A stretch of 64,000 nt of DNA from Halopenitus salinus (GCF_042662125.1 NZ_JBHSXL010000001.1:124001-188000), one strand, 5' to 3'; shown: positions 55,498 through 64,000, numbered from the stretch's first letter. Notes: generated by a model not told the origin, from the sequence alone. Numbers and translations are program-made.

Positions 55498-57684
55498 TCA
55501 CGCCCCGCCGTGGCGTCGAATCCCGACCGCGACAGCGATCGAGACCACGAGCCCCACGATCGCGGCGCCGACGCCGAACCCGGGCGTCTCCTCGACGAGG
55601 TCCGATGGGGGATCCTCGGTGAACGTGGGGAGGTCGCTCCGGGGCGTCCCGGCGGTCGTCGGGGCTCCGGGACCGACGATCGTCGCGTTCGCCGTCGCGA
55701 TGGCTCCCTCGGCCTCGGTCTCGAAGCTCACCTCGGCGGTGTCGCCGGGGGACGCCTCCGTGAGGTTGAACGTCCCGGCGAAGCTCCCGTCCGTCCCCAC
55801 CTCGACGGTCGCGAGTTGGACGTACGACAGCGAGGCGGTCTCGCCGGAGGCCACCCGCAGGGTCGCCTCCGTTCCCGGCGCCAGGTTCGTCTCCCCGGCG
55901 ACCCGGACCGGCCGGTCGCTCCGCAGCCGAAGGGTCCCCTGGCCGTCCTCGCCGGCGTCTCCACCTCCCGTACCGTCACCGCCGCCCGCTTCGTCCCCTA
56001 TCGCCTCGAAGCTCGCGTGGGGGGGTGCAACGGAGAAGTTCGTCTCGCCGGTGGCGTTCTCGCCGGGATCGAGGTACGGGAAGGCGGGCTGGCCCGGATC
56101 GCCGCCGGCGCCGCCCAGCAGTCCGCGGTAGAACGTCTGGATGTGGCGGTCCTCGCGGTCGAACAGGAACGGTTCCTCCGGGTCGCTCTCGTAGTCCATC
56201 GACGCCGAGAAGTCGCGTCCGCCGTCGCCCGTCCCCGGATCGAAGGCGTCGACCTCGCGCGTGTCCACGACCACGTACAGCTCGCCCGCCTCCTCGTCGG
56301 CGTAGACCGCGACCGTCTCGGGGTCGACCTCGGAGAGGTCGAGCACCTCGAAGGGCGAGTCCACGCTCCCGCTCGGGCCCGGACCCTGCAACACCGGCCC
56401 GCTCTCGGCCTCGACCGCGAAGCGTACGCCCTCGCCCGTGCGCGTCTCGAGTTCCGCGAGGGTGTTCGGGGAGAAGCCCTCCTCAAGCGACGCGAAGTCG
56501 CCCTCGATCGCGACCAGGTGTCCGTAGATCCCGGTCGCCTCCGCCTCGATCACCAGTCGGTCGCCGGCGGCCACGGACTCGCGCGGACCCATCGACTCCT
56601 GGAGCGCCGTCCGGTTTTCGGCCGCGTCGGCGGGGCCGGCCGGCGCGGCCCGGATCGAGACGTCCTCGATCCCCGGCCGGGAGAGGTCGATCGTCGCACG
56701 GCCGAGCGGTGCGGCCTCCGTGATCGCCTCGGCCGCCTCGTCCGTCCCGCCCGCGTCGCCCTCCGTCGCCGCCATCGCGGAGGTTCCCGGCTCGGCCTCG
56801 CCCGGCGAGGTGGAACCCGCCTCGAGGACGCGAAACTCGCCGGACGTGCCGGCGGCGATCGGGTACGTGCCGGGCTGGATCGGGCGGGCGAGCTGGTCGA
56901 TCCCGCGGTCGGTGTCCGCGGAGACGATCAGCCCCAGCTCCGCGAGGTAGGCGTCGAAACCCGGGAGTGGCTCGCCGTCGGCGCCGACGAACGTCGGCCC
57001 GTTCTCGCCGGAGGGAAGCCGCCCGTGGACCGCGCTCCGGACCTCGTCGCCCGGGGAGTGGTAGACCAGATCCGCGTTCGTGGCGCTCACGCTGTCGCTC
57101 GTCCCGAGGGTTCTGGTGTTCACGGAGACGGTCACCTCGCCGTCGTCGTCGGCGTCCACGAGGTAGAGCACGTCGATGAAGCCGGCCTCCGCGCTCCCGA
57201 TCTGGACGTACGCGTGGTCGGGAACGTCGTCGCCGGCGCCGGCGTCGTCCGCGTCGGCACCATCGTCCGAATGGGAGTCGTCGCCCGGCCCGTCCTCGTC
57301 GACTCGCTCCGAGAGGTCCAGCGTCAGCGTGACGACGTCGCCGGCGGGGTCCTCGTAGGTCGCCTCGCTCCAGCCGCCGGTTCGCTCCTCGCCGTCTATC
57401 CGGATCGTCGCGTTCTCCGTCGATTCCGTATCCGTCCCCGAACCCGGATCGACGGTCCGGCCGGTCTCGGCGGTCGCGCCGGTCGCGTTGACCTCCACGG
57501 TTTCGGCGGACGCGACGTCTCCAGCGGACGCGGCGTCACCTCCGATCGCGATCCCACCGTCACCCGCCGCGGTCCCGCCGGTCGCGGCGACCGGGACGGT
57601 CGCGAGCGAGCAGAGGGCCGCAACGCAAAGCGCCGCGAGGAGGGCCGCCCGCGCCGTCGTTCGAATGGGTGTATCGCGTGTCAT
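55498..57684 (-). CDS. Secreted surface protein with PGF-CTERM tail
   Basis: The 728-residue protein has a signal peptide (ARAALLAALCVAALCSLATV), a Gly/Ala/Glu-rich body with beta domains (GDVVTLTLDLSERVDEDG; DVLYLVDADDDGEVTVSVNT; ELYVVVDTREVDAFDPG; DRPVRVAGETNLAPGTEATL) resembling haloarchaeal BGTF/DUF7827 surface proteins, a Thr/Pro stalk (GAPTTAGTPRSDLPTFTEDP), and a PGF-CTERM anchor (VEETPGFGVGAAIVGLVVSI). It is the second large surface protein in this window. Function unknown; codon use is fully host-like, unlike the S-layer gene. Confidence 0.85.
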   Translation of the reverse strand: MTRDTPIRTTARAALLAALCVAALCSLATVPVAATGGTAAGDGGIAIGGDAASAGDVASAETVEVNATGATAETGRTVDPGSGTDTESTENATIRIDGEERTGGWSEATYEDPAGDVVTLTLDLSERVDEDGPGDDSHSDDGADADDAGAGDDVPDHAYVQIGSAEAGFIDVLYLVDADDDGEVTVSVNTRTLGTSDSVSATNADLVYHSPGDEVRSAVHGRLPSGENGPTFVGADGEPLPGFDAYLAELGLIVSADTDRGIDQLARPIQPGTYPIAAGTSGEFRVLEAGSTSPGEAEPGTSAMAATEGDAGGTDEAAEAITEAAPLGRATIDLSRPGIEDVSIRAAPAGPADAAENRTALQESMGPRESVAAGDRLVIEAEATGIYGHLVAIEGDFASLEEGFSPNTLAELETRTGEGVRFAVEAESGPVLQGPGPSGSVDSPFEVLDLSEVDPETVAVYADEEAGELYVVVDTREVDAFDPGTGDGGRDFSASMDYESDPEEPFLFDREDRHIQTFYRGLLGGAGGDPGQPAFPYLDPGENATGETNFSVAPPHASFEAIGDEAGGGDGTGGGDAGEDGQGTLRLRSDRPVRVAGETNLAPGTEATLRVASGETASLSYVQLATVEVGTDGSFAGTFNLTEASPGDTAEVSFETEAEGAIATANATIVGPGAPTTAGTPRSDLPTFTEDPPSDLVEETPGFGVGAAIVGLVVSIAVAVGIRRHGGA

Positions 57685-57923
57685 CGTTCGGTAGGTGGGA
57701 GGGCCTGGACCGGAACGGGGCGATGGCCGGCGATCCGGGCGTCGTCGACGCCTCGAGATCCGCGACGTTCGAGGGGACGGACACCGGGCCGGGACGGACC
57801 GCCGTCTCGGGTACGGGGGCGTTCACCCGGAAAGAACGATGGAGGGGGTAAATACTTTGGGCGATGGACCGAGAGCGGTTTCCACGGAACCGGCTTCGTG
57901 CCACCGGCAGTGAATCGACCCGA

Positions 57924-57975
57924 TATGATGGTGTTCACCCCATAGAGTTATTGTGATGTGGAACGATCCATCATA
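57924..57975 (+). promoter_or_regulatory. TumE/HTH promoter flanked by 8-bp inverted repeat
   Basis: TATGATGG (57924-57931) and CCATCATA (57968-57975) are perfect inverted repeats. Between them a TATA-like GAGTTATT (about 57947-57954) has the spacing for transcription near ATG 57981. The rest of the 296-base spacer from 57685 shows nothing else I can support. The arms are candidate operators for the HTH antitoxin. Confidence 0.5.
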
Positions 57976-57980
57976 CGTCG

Positions 57981-58262
57981 ATGGACGCTCGGACCATCCG
58001 GGACTTCACGAACACCTTCGAGGGCCATGTCGAACGACAGACGATCATCGAGACGGACGATCCGGCGTACCCGTCGGGCTACAAGTACTCGCTCCACTTC
58101 GGAACGCTCGACGGGGAGACGATACTCCGATACGACAACTCCCACGAGGACACGAAAGGACACGAGCGCCACACGTCCGAGGACGTGATGGAAATCGAGT
58201 TTCCCGGAATGCTCGAACTCGTGGAACGCTTCGAGGAGGAGATCGCCGAACGCCGGTCGTAA
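57981..58262 (+). CDS. TumE-like (DUF6516) toxin
   Basis: The 93-residue protein has the TumE pattern: FEGHVERQTIIETDDPAYPS, SGYKYSLHFGTLDGETILRY and DNSHEDTKGHERHT, in which the D-N-x-x-H and K-G-H-x-R-H clusters are conserved in this family. Members are toxins of the TumE-TumA type or close relatives. It precedes the HTH gene by 25 bases. Biochemical action is not established for most homologues. Confidence 0.8.
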   Translation: MDARTIRDFTNTFEGHVERQTIIETDDPAYPSGYKYSLHFGTLDGETILRYDNSHEDTKGHERHTSEDVMEIEFPGMLELVERFEEEIAERRS

Positions 58263-58287
58263 CCCACCAACCGACGCCACCCAAACC

Positions 58288-58719
58288 ATGACGGAACTCG
58301 AGCAAACCCCCGACGATCGAACGCTCCACGTCTACGTGGGAGCGGAGAATCGACTCCGAAAACGAACCAAAGAGATGATCCGGGCAGCCGAATCCGACGA
58401 CGACCGAGAGGAGATCGGACACGTCCACGTCCTCAACTTCGAATCCGAGGCCGAACTCGCCCGACTCCTGAGTCCCGCGAACTTGGAACTCCTGCGGGCG
58501 ATCCGCCAGCACCGGCCGGAGAGCATGCGGGCGGCCGCAGATCTGGTGGATCGGGACTTCAAGCAGGTCCATCAAAACCTCACGGAACTCTCCGAACTCG
58601 GCGTCATCGAATTGGTGTCGGAGGGACGATCGAAGCGTCCCGTCGCGCAGTACGACGACATTCAAGTCCACTACTCGCTCGTGAACGGCGAACCGGCGAG
58701 CGAACGAGCCGGTGCGTAG
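58288..58719 (+). CDS. HTH antitoxin partner of the TumE-like toxin
   Basis: The 143-residue protein has an N-terminal toxin-binding part (DRTLHVYVGAENRLRKRTKE) and a winged helix LSPANLELLRAIRQHRPESM, AADLVDRDFKQVHQNLTELS with wing IELVSEGRSKRPVAQYDDIQ. It resembles the regulator at 43499 (shared D-R-D-x-K-x-V-H-x-x-L-T-x-L). Likely antitoxin and repressor of its operon through the inverted repeat upstream. Confidence 0.8.
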   Translation: MTELEQTPDDRTLHVYVGAENRLRKRTKEMIRAAESDDDREEIGHVHVLNFESEAELARLLSPANLELLRAIRQHRPESMRAAADLVDRDFKQVHQNLTELSELGVIELVSEGRSKRPVAQYDDIQVHYSLVNGEPASERAGA

Positions 58720-58789
58720 TTGGGCATACCACCTCTTCCGGGTGCCGCGATCCTGACGCGACCACGGGGGATCGTCCGATCGTGGCCCC

Positions 58790-61276
58790 TCATGAACTCC
58801 CGCTCGCCGTGCCGGCGAGCCCCGCAAGGGACCCCGCCTCGTCGTAGCGGGCCCACAGCAACACCGCGGGGGGGAGGGCGACGACGGACATGACGAACGA
58901 GTAGGTCACGCTCAGCGCCATCAGGAGCCCGAAGTCGCCGAGAACGGGCGTGATGGCGAGCGCGAGCGCCCCGGTCCCGAGCGAGGTGGTGAGCATGCTG
59001 CCCAGGAGCGCGCCGCCGGTTCCCGAGAGCGTGATCACCATCGCCTCGTGGGCGCCGGCGCCGGCGTTGTACTCGTCGATGAACCGGTGGGTGGTGTGGA
59101 CGGAGTAGGCGATCCCCAGTCCGATGGAGATGGAGAGGATCGTCGCCGTGAGCGCGTTCAGCGACATGCCGAGATATCGCATCGTCCCGATCAGGTAGGC
59201 GATCGCGATCAGGATGGGGAAGACGTTGACGATCCCGAGCATCGGCTTGCCCTCCAGAACCCCGTAGGCGATCACGAGGAAGACGCCCGTGAGCCCGACG
59301 GCCAGGATCATCCCCTCGATCGCGGAGGTGAAGATGAGGTCGGTGACGGCGTCGAAGACGACGATGGAGCCGGTCGCCGTGGCCGAATACCGGAACTCCT
59401 CGGCGAACTCCCGGGTGTCGGCGGCGGCCTCGTCCTGGGAGGCGTCCGACTCGATGGCGTAGTCGACCTGCGCGCTGCGGCGGTCCTCCGTCAGGTACCG
59501 CTCGGCCCGGTCGCCCGCCGGGGATGCGAACAGCTCGTCGTAGATCCGCTCGAGGTTCTGGTCGGGAATTCCGTCCCCATCACGGTCGTTTCGGGCGACG
59601 AGCGCCGCGAACTCCGGGTCCCGTTCGGCGTGGGAATCGATCACCGTGACGATGCTCTGCGGCCGTGCGCCGCCGCCGGAACCGACCGCGAGCGAGTCGG
59701 GCGGGTCCTCGTTCGGGGCCGAAAGCGCCTCGAGGGCGTGGCCCTCCTCGAAGTTGCCCTCGACGTACAGCTTCACCGACTGGTCCTGGTTGGTCGCGAA
59801 CCGGTCCTCGAGGAGGTTGATCGTCTCCGTGACGGTGTACTCGCCGGGCGCGAACGGCTCCGGGAGGACGGTCACGTAGCCGGGCTGTTCCTCCGGCGGC
59901 AGGAAGTCCTCCGTCTCGAAGGAGGTGTCGACGCCGCTGCCGTAGGCGGCCGCGACGCCGCCGGAGAGGAGCAGCGCGATCACGAACACGACCGGCGCGT
60001 ACCGGCTCACGACGGCGGGGAACGCGAGCGCCCGGCCGAGCGCGGACTCCTCGGAGGCGATCGGCTTGGAGTTGAACTCGGGAACGCCGAAGTCGGCGCG
60101 CAGCCGGTCGACCTCCAGCTTCGCGGCGGGGAGGAAGAGCCCGAAGATGAGGAACGTGAAGACGATCCCGATCGCCGAGGCGATCCCCATGTTCCGGATC
60201 GGGGTGAGATCCGAGATCACGTTGGCCCCGAACCCGAAGACGGTCGTCACCGTGACGATGACGAAGGCGATCATGAGCTGGTTGTTCGCCTCGCGCATCG
60301 CCTCGGTCGCCTCGAACCCCTGGACCGTCTCCTCGCGGTAGCGGTTGATGATGTGGATCCCGAAGTCCACCCCGACCGCGAGCAGCAACACCGGCACGGA
60401 GATCATCTGCTGGTTGAACGGGATGCCGGAGTAGCCGAGGAAGCCGAACGTCCAGACGACCGTCATCAAAAGCGCCAACAGCCCGAGCGCGAGGTCGATC
60501 GGATCGCGGTAGGCGACCGTCAGGAAGCCCAACAGCAGGACGACGACGACGGGCATCACGATGGTGAGCGAGTCGCCGATGACGTTGCCCATCTCCGCGT
60601 TCGTGATCCCCGAACCGAACGCCCGGATGTCGCCCGGCTCGTCGCTCGCGATCGACTGGACGTCCGTCTGAACGTCGGTTAGGTCCCCGGAGGAGAACCC
60701 GCTCGGAACGTCGTGGGAGACGACGGTGATCGACGCCGAGGCGGAGGGATCGCTCGGATTGAAGTCCTCCGAGAGGGTTCTCGAAAACGCGGGGTTCTCC
60801 GCCGCCAGTCGCCGCACCGTCCGACGGATCTCCGTCGGCGTGGACCCCTCGACGACGCGCCGCTGTTCGGCCGCCGTCGTCGCGGAGGGATCGATGGCCT
60901 GTGCGACGATCGGCGCGGGGCCGCTCGCGGACTCCATCCGGAGGTCCTCGCGCTTTTCGACGCGCTCTATGACCCGGAGGTTGCGCACGAGCGCCCGCTT
61001 CGTGAGGACGTTGTCGCCCGTGTGGATCAGCTGTGTCGACTCGCTCTCGGGGGTGAATGGGTCCTCGAACTCCTCGTTGACCGCGTCGAGCGCCTGCTGT
61101 TCGGGGAGGTCCTCGGTGAACCCCTCGGTGGAGTCCGTCTCGGTGCTGATGAGCCCGAACCCGCCCATGAACACGACGGTGAGGACGAGGAAGGCGATCA
61201 CCACGGTCCGCGGGCTGTCGACGATCGTGTCGTTGAGCCGTCTCGTCGCCGCCTCGATCCGATCGCCGAGAGTCAT
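58790..61276 (-). CDS. RND-family (MMPL-like) transporter
   Basis: The 828-residue permease has the two-fold RND layout: a first span (RTVVIAFLVLTVVFMGGFGL), a large extracellular loop, five spans with VLLLAVGVDFGIHIINRYRE, a middle break, then a second set with LSISIGLGIAYSVHTTHRF and LLGSMLTTSLGTGALALAIT. Both G-x-x-x-D/x-Y/H motifs in the fourth helices are present (GVDFGIHI; GLGIAYSVH), the second lacking the aspartate. Substrate is unknown (lipids, drugs or others). It follows the COG1361 gene on the same strand with a 74-base gap. Confidence 0.9.
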   Translation of the reverse strand: MTLGDRIEAATRRLNDTIVDSPRTVVIAFLVLTVVFMGGFGLISTETDSTEGFTEDLPEQQALDAVNEEFEDPFTPESESTQLIHTGDNVLTKRALVRNLRVIERVEKREDLRMESASGPAPIVAQAIDPSATTAAEQRRVVEGSTPTEIRRTVRRLAAENPAFSRTLSEDFNPSDPSASASITVVSHDVPSGFSSGDLTDVQTDVQSIASDEPGDIRAFGSGITNAEMGNVIGDSLTIVMPVVVVLLLGFLTVAYRDPIDLALGLLALLMTVVWTFGFLGYSGIPFNQQMISVPVLLLAVGVDFGIHIINRYREETVQGFEATEAMREANNQLMIAFVIVTVTTVFGFGANVISDLTPIRNMGIASAIGIVFTFLIFGLFLPAAKLEVDRLRADFGVPEFNSKPIASEESALGRALAFPAVVSRYAPVVFVIALLLSGGVAAAYGSGVDTSFETEDFLPPEEQPGYVTVLPEPFAPGEYTVTETINLLEDRFATNQDQSVKLYVEGNFEEGHALEALSAPNEDPPDSLAVGSGGGARPQSIVTVIDSHAERDPEFAALVARNDRDGDGIPDQNLERIYDELFASPAGDRAERYLTEDRRSAQVDYAIESDASQDEAAADTREFAEEFRYSATATGSIVVFDAVTDLIFTSAIEGMILAVGLTGVFLVIAYGVLEGKPMLGIVNVFPILIAIAYLIGTMRYLGMSLNALTATILSISIGLGIAYSVHTTHRFIDEYNAGAGAHEAMVITLSGTGGALLGSMLTTSLGTGALALAITPVLGDFGLLMALSVTYSFVMSVVALPPAVLLWARYDEAGSLAGLAGTASGSS

Positions 61277-61350
61277 GAACGTGGACCTCCGACTCCGTCT
61301 CCGGGCGCTCGAGAGCCGTTACTCGTCGGCCAGTGGCCGCCGATCATCGG

Positions 61351-62997
61351 CTACTGCCTCCGGTACCAGACCGCTCCCGCCACCGCCACCAGGACGACCG
61401 CCGCCAGGATGAGCGGGAGCGGCAGTCCGCCGTCCTCACCCTCGACCACGTCGATCGGCATCCGAACCGTGTTCGACAGCTGGCTGTTTCCGTCCGCGTC
61501 GTCGTAGCGGAAGTCGAAGGAGATCGGGTAGGTCTTCTCGGGCGTCGCGGAGGCGGCCGCGGTCAGCTCGAAGGTCACGGTGACCGTCTCGCCCGGCTCG
61601 ATCGACTGGACGTACCCGGTGTCCGTCTGGCCCGTATCGAGCGGGTCGTCGGCGAACAGCCGCGCCTCGACGTCGCTCGCCGTCTCGTCGAGGTTGTTCG
61701 TCACCTCGACCGAGAGGGTCCGCGAGCCGCCCGACTCGATCGTCGAGTTCGCGATCGCGACGTCGAACTGGTCGCGCTCGGGTGCGACCTCCGCGAGCAC
61801 GTCGAGCTTCTCGTAGGCGCGCCGGTCCCCGTCCTGGTTGCGGTAGCGGACGGCGAACTCGAGCGACTTCGCGCCCGCCTCCGCCTCGCTGCTCACCTCG
61901 AGCGGGAGCGTGAAGGACGCGGACTCGCCCGGATCGAGCGACCCCACGGCGGCCGACTCCTCTATGGGGACGACGCTCGAGGAGTCGTCGGCGTATCGAA
62001 CGACGACGCTGTCCGCCCTCTGGGGGCCGACGTTCGTGACGGTTCCCTCGATCTCGCCATCTTCGCCGGCCCGAAGCGACGAGGAGACGTCCTGGAGGTC
62101 GAACGACTGCTCGGGGGCGGTCGCGATCCCGGCCGTCATCGGTCTGGAGGTCGTGTTGATCCCGTCGGTGTCCTCGTAGTTCACGGAGAGGTCGACCGTG
62201 TATCCTCGGCGGGCGGCGTCGGAGGCGAGCGCCACGCTGTAGTTGATCGTGCGCGTCTCGCCCGGCTCCCACTCGCCGACGAACGCGGTCGAGCTCGTGT
62301 CGCCGGACTCGAAGGTCAACGCGCCGCTTCTCGACTCGGCGACGACGCTCGCGTCGCCGGCCGGCTCCGAGCCGACGTTGCGAAGGGTCATGGAGACGTC
62401 GCTCTCGTCGCCGATCTGCGCCGTCGCGTTCGTGTCGACGACCTCGAAGCGGGCGTCCTCGGTGACTTCGACCGTGATCGATCCGGTCCGCGAGCGCGTG
62501 AACTCCCCGTAGTCCGTGCCGTAGGCGTCGTAATCGACGAGGCGGGTGAACTGGTACTCGTACTCGATCGGGATCCGGTAGGTGCCCGGTTCGGCCCCTT
62601 CCGCGATCGTGATCGGGACGGTCATTTCCGAGGAGCCGGTCGGCAGATTCCCGACCGCGATCTGGCCGGTTCGGACGTCGATCGGGACGTTCGAGTCGTC
62701 GAGTTCCATGGTCATCCCGCGGGCGGTGGTGACGCGCTCCTCGTACTGGGCGGGACCGCCCTTGTCGATCCTCCCGCGGTTCGTGATCGCGATGGAGAGT
62801 TCACCGAGGGAGCCGGCGGGAACCTCGCCGGAGGCCGTCGCGAAGGTGATGTCGGGCTGGCCGATCACCTCCCCGGACTGCTGTGTCTGTGCGGCGACGC
62901 CGCCGGGAACGCCGGCGAGGGCGGGACCGACGACGACGGACCCGACGAGAACGACGACGAGGGCGACGACGAGCGTTGGCGGGCGATTCTGTCTCAT
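61351..62997 (-). CDS. COG1361/S-layer-domain protein, partner of the RND permease
   Basis: The 548-residue protein has a signal peptide (VVALVVVLVGSVVVGPALAG), several CARDB/COG1361-type beta repeats (GELSIAITNRGRIDKGG; DVSMTLRNVGSEPAGDASVV; GEIEGTVTNVGPQRADSVVV; SLSVEVTNNLDETASDVEAR) and a C-terminal membrane span plus RR (LPLILAAVVLVAVAGAVWYR). Such genes are commonly found next to RND permeases in haloarchaea and are thought to act as a periplasmic-side or surface partner. Sequons (NATAQ, NYSVA, NTTSR) suggest glycosylation. Confidence 0.85.
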   Translation of the reverse strand: MRQNRPPTLVVALVVVLVGSVVVGPALAGVPGGVAAQTQQSGEVIGQPDITFATASGEVPAGSLGELSIAITNRGRIDKGGPAQYEERVTTARGMTMELDDSNVPIDVRTGQIAVGNLPTGSSEMTVPITIAEGAEPGTYRIPIEYEYQFTRLVDYDAYGTDYGEFTRSRTGSITVEVTEDARFEVVDTNATAQIGDESDVSMTLRNVGSEPAGDASVVAESRSGALTFESGDTSSTAFVGEWEPGETRTINYSVALASDAARRGYTVDLSVNYEDTDGINTTSRPMTAGIATAPEQSFDLQDVSSSLRAGEDGEIEGTVTNVGPQRADSVVVRYADDSSSVVPIEESAAVGSLDPGESASFTLPLEVSSEAEAGAKSLEFAVRYRNQDGDRRAYEKLDVLAEVAPERDQFDVAIANSTIESGGSRTLSVEVTNNLDETASDVEARLFADDPLDTGQTDTGYVQSIEPGETVTVTFELTAAASATPEKTYPISFDFRYDDADGNSQLSNTVRMPIDVVEGEDGGLPLPLILAAVVLVAVAGAVWYRRQ

Positions 62998-63200
62998 GGG
63001 CGAACACCGGAGGATGGAGTGTCTCTCATTCGTTGGTGACGGGGGGGACGTGAGTCGGGACCGGCGACGGCGATGCGTCGGCGATCCGGGGCGAACGGTC
63101 GGAGGACTGTGCGGCGATCATCGACTGACTAACTACTTAGTCACATTCTCGAGGGGTCGCATATCAATCCGTTGGTTTTCGGTTCGAACGGCGGACGGGA
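62998..63200. promoter_or_regulatory. Promoter region of the COG1361/RND operon with 18-bp palindrome
   Basis: TGACTAA (63126-63132) and TTAGTCA (63137-63143) form a perfect inverted repeat with 4-base spacer, preceded by an extra TGAC half site. It lies 130 bases upstream of the operon start and is typical of a TetR-type operator, though no TetR gene is in the window. Confidence 0.5.
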
Positions 63201-63581
63201 TCACGATTCGGTCCGGTAGAGCCCGATCGCCGCGGCGGCCAGGATCACCTCGGCGACCTTGGAGGCGATCGAGAGGGGGTTCACCTGCCCGCCGAACGCG
63301 AAGAACGCGACGAACGTCGCGAGCGCGTACGCGCCCGCCACGAGGTACAGCTCCCGGCGCCAGTACCGCGTGAAGAACAGGGCGATCCCGCCGAGATAGC
63401 CCGCCCCGTTCAGATAGAACAGGATCCCGGTCGTGCGGCTGAACCCGATCACCTGCGGCGCGAGAAACAGGTGGATCCCCGCGGAGACCAGGGCCGCGAG
63501 GACCGCGATGTACGCGACGGGCGAGGAGGGTCTTCGAAACGTCGAACGAGCGCCGCCGTCGGTCGCAGTTCGCGTCGCCAT
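63201..63581 (-). CDS. Four-helix membrane protein (DUF7475-like)
   Basis: The 126-residue protein has four membrane spans (VAYIAVLAALVSAGIHLFLA; TTGILFYLNGAGYLGGIALF; ELYLVAGAYALATFVAFFAF; SIASKVAEVILAAAAIGLY). A conserved Gly-Ile-His in helix 1 recalls small haloarchaeal proteins of unknown function. ATG 63581 is chosen because a TATA-like TTTCTTTATGG lies 26 bases upstream (63603-63612); an earlier ATG at 63605 would overlap it. Confidence 0.75.
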   Translation of the reverse strand: MATRTATDGGARSTFRRPSSPVAYIAVLAALVSAGIHLFLAPQVIGFSRTTGILFYLNGAGYLGGIALFFTRYWRRELYLVAGAYALATFVAFFAFGGQVNPLSIASKVAEVILAAAAIGLYRTES

Positions 63582-63602
63582 GGCGAAACCATGTCGGCCA
63601 GC

Positions 63603-63612
63603 CATAAAGAAA
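63603..63612 (-). promoter_or_regulatory. TATA-like box for the four-helix membrane protein
   Basis: The minus strand reads TTTCTTTATGG, centred about 26 bases before ATG 63581, supporting a leaderless start there. Confidence 0.5.
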
Positions 63613-63697
63613 TATCTCCGAACGGGACGGTCCCGAACCTCGTCTCCGGGTATGCCGCCCCAACAGTTGAAGTGCGGCGATGGCCGAGAGGTGGCAT

Positions 63698-64000
63698 ATG
63701 AACGAGGACGACGGGCGCGACGGAACGCCGACCGGGGGAGGAGATCCCCCGTCCGGCTCGGGCGCGGCCATCCGGCGGCTGGACGAGCGCACGATCCAGC
63801 AGATCGCGGCAGGAGAGGTCGTCGAGCGTCCGGCCTCGATCGTCAAGGAACTGGTCGAGAACGCCCTCGACGCCGACGCATCGCGGATCGCGGTCGCGGT
63901 GACCGGCGGCGGAACCGAGCGCATCCGCGTCCGCGACGACGGGGTGGGGATCCCCCCGAACCAGCTGCCCGAGGCGGTGGCCGAACACGCCACCTCGAAG
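63698..64000 (+). CDS. mutL: DNA mismatch repair protein MutL, N-terminal part (cut by window end)
   Basis: The first 101 residues are present. After a Gly/Asp-rich tail of 23 residues, the GHKL ATPase motifs appear: IRRLDERTIQQIAAGEVVER, ASIVKELVENALDADASRIA (motif I with the catalytic Glu and Asn) and RIRVRDDGVGIPP (motif II). ATG 63698 has a purine-rich GAGGTGG 5-11 bases upstream and is preferred; an in-frame ATG at 63680 is possible. The gene continues past the window. Confidence 0.95.
   Translation, partial: MNEDDGRDGTPTGGGDPPSGSGAAIRRLDERTIQQIAAGEVVERPASIVKELVENALDADASRIAVAVTGGGTERIRVRDDGVGIPPNQLPEAVAEHATSK

Noticed and set aside
55510..57945. 811-codon frame opposite the PGF-CTERM protein
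   Set aside because: The other strand has a signal peptide and PGF-CTERM tail, so this Arg-rich frame is a shadow.
59048..60682. 544-codon frame opposite the RND permease
   Set aside because: The minus strand shows proper membrane spans and RND motifs; the plus frame is Asp/Arg/Glu-rich without motif.
61333..63039. 568-codon frame opposite the COG1361 gene
   Set aside because: The minus strand encodes a signal peptide and repeated beta domains; this frame does not.
1..64000. tRNA or rRNA genes
   Set aside because: Scanning for T-loop words such as GGTTCGAATCC and for rRNA motifs by eye found no convincing cloverleaf; a covariance-model search would be decisive.

Overview
The window is a stretch of haloarchaeal chromosome, most like a Halorubrum-type genome (inferred from gene content, not tested). 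The DNA is very GC-rich and the proteins are acidic. Archaeal signature genes are present (TFB, aIF2-alpha, Nop10, L44e/S27e, TruD, PolX, a Thi4-type thiazole synthase). Many genes have a TATA-like box about 25-30 bases before the start codon, as expected for leaderless transcripts. Surface proteins end in PGF-CTERM tails. No rRNA, tRNA, CRISPR array or intact insertion sequence was seen.

0-34 kb is mostly conserved housekeeping DNA. It holds a flavin oxidoreductase fragment, a lycopene cyclase/beta-carotene cleavage pair (retinal supply for rhodopsins), gatB, a PLP aminotransferase, PHP and PolX nucleases, thi4, pth2-truD, an Nre repair protein, a TFB without zinc-ribbon cysteines, RNase HI, pyrophosphatase, PEP synthase with a TrmB-like site, an MfnA-type decarboxylase, the rpl44e-rps27e-aIF2a-nop10-PAC2 cluster, a thiolase/DUF35 pair, and the MeaB/cobalamin-subunit pair. 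Short tandem repeats of 22-36 bp are unusually common in spacers and at gene ends.

35.8-43.4 kb is one tightly overlapping type IV pilus operon: secretion ATPase, TadC-like membrane protein and five small pilin-like proteins, ending in a strong hairpin.

43.5-58.7 kb is accessory. Toxin-antitoxin (TA) and regulator modules surround the S-layer glycoprotein gene (47.3-49.8 kb) and a second PGF-CTERM surface protein (55.5-57.7 kb). Intact modules are RHH/RelE, HTH/PemK, VapB/VapC and TumE/HTH. Broken ones are an AbiEi antitoxin whose AbiEii toxin is cut to 21 codons, a truncated vapC, an AbrB antitoxin with an internal stop, a frameshifted PIN fragment, and an AT-rich gene with a stop at codon 4. 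The pattern suggests repeated insertion and decay next to the S-layer locus. Several modules have inverted repeats around their own promoters.

58.8-64 kb holds an RND-type permease with its COG1361 surface partner, a small membrane protein and the start of mutL.
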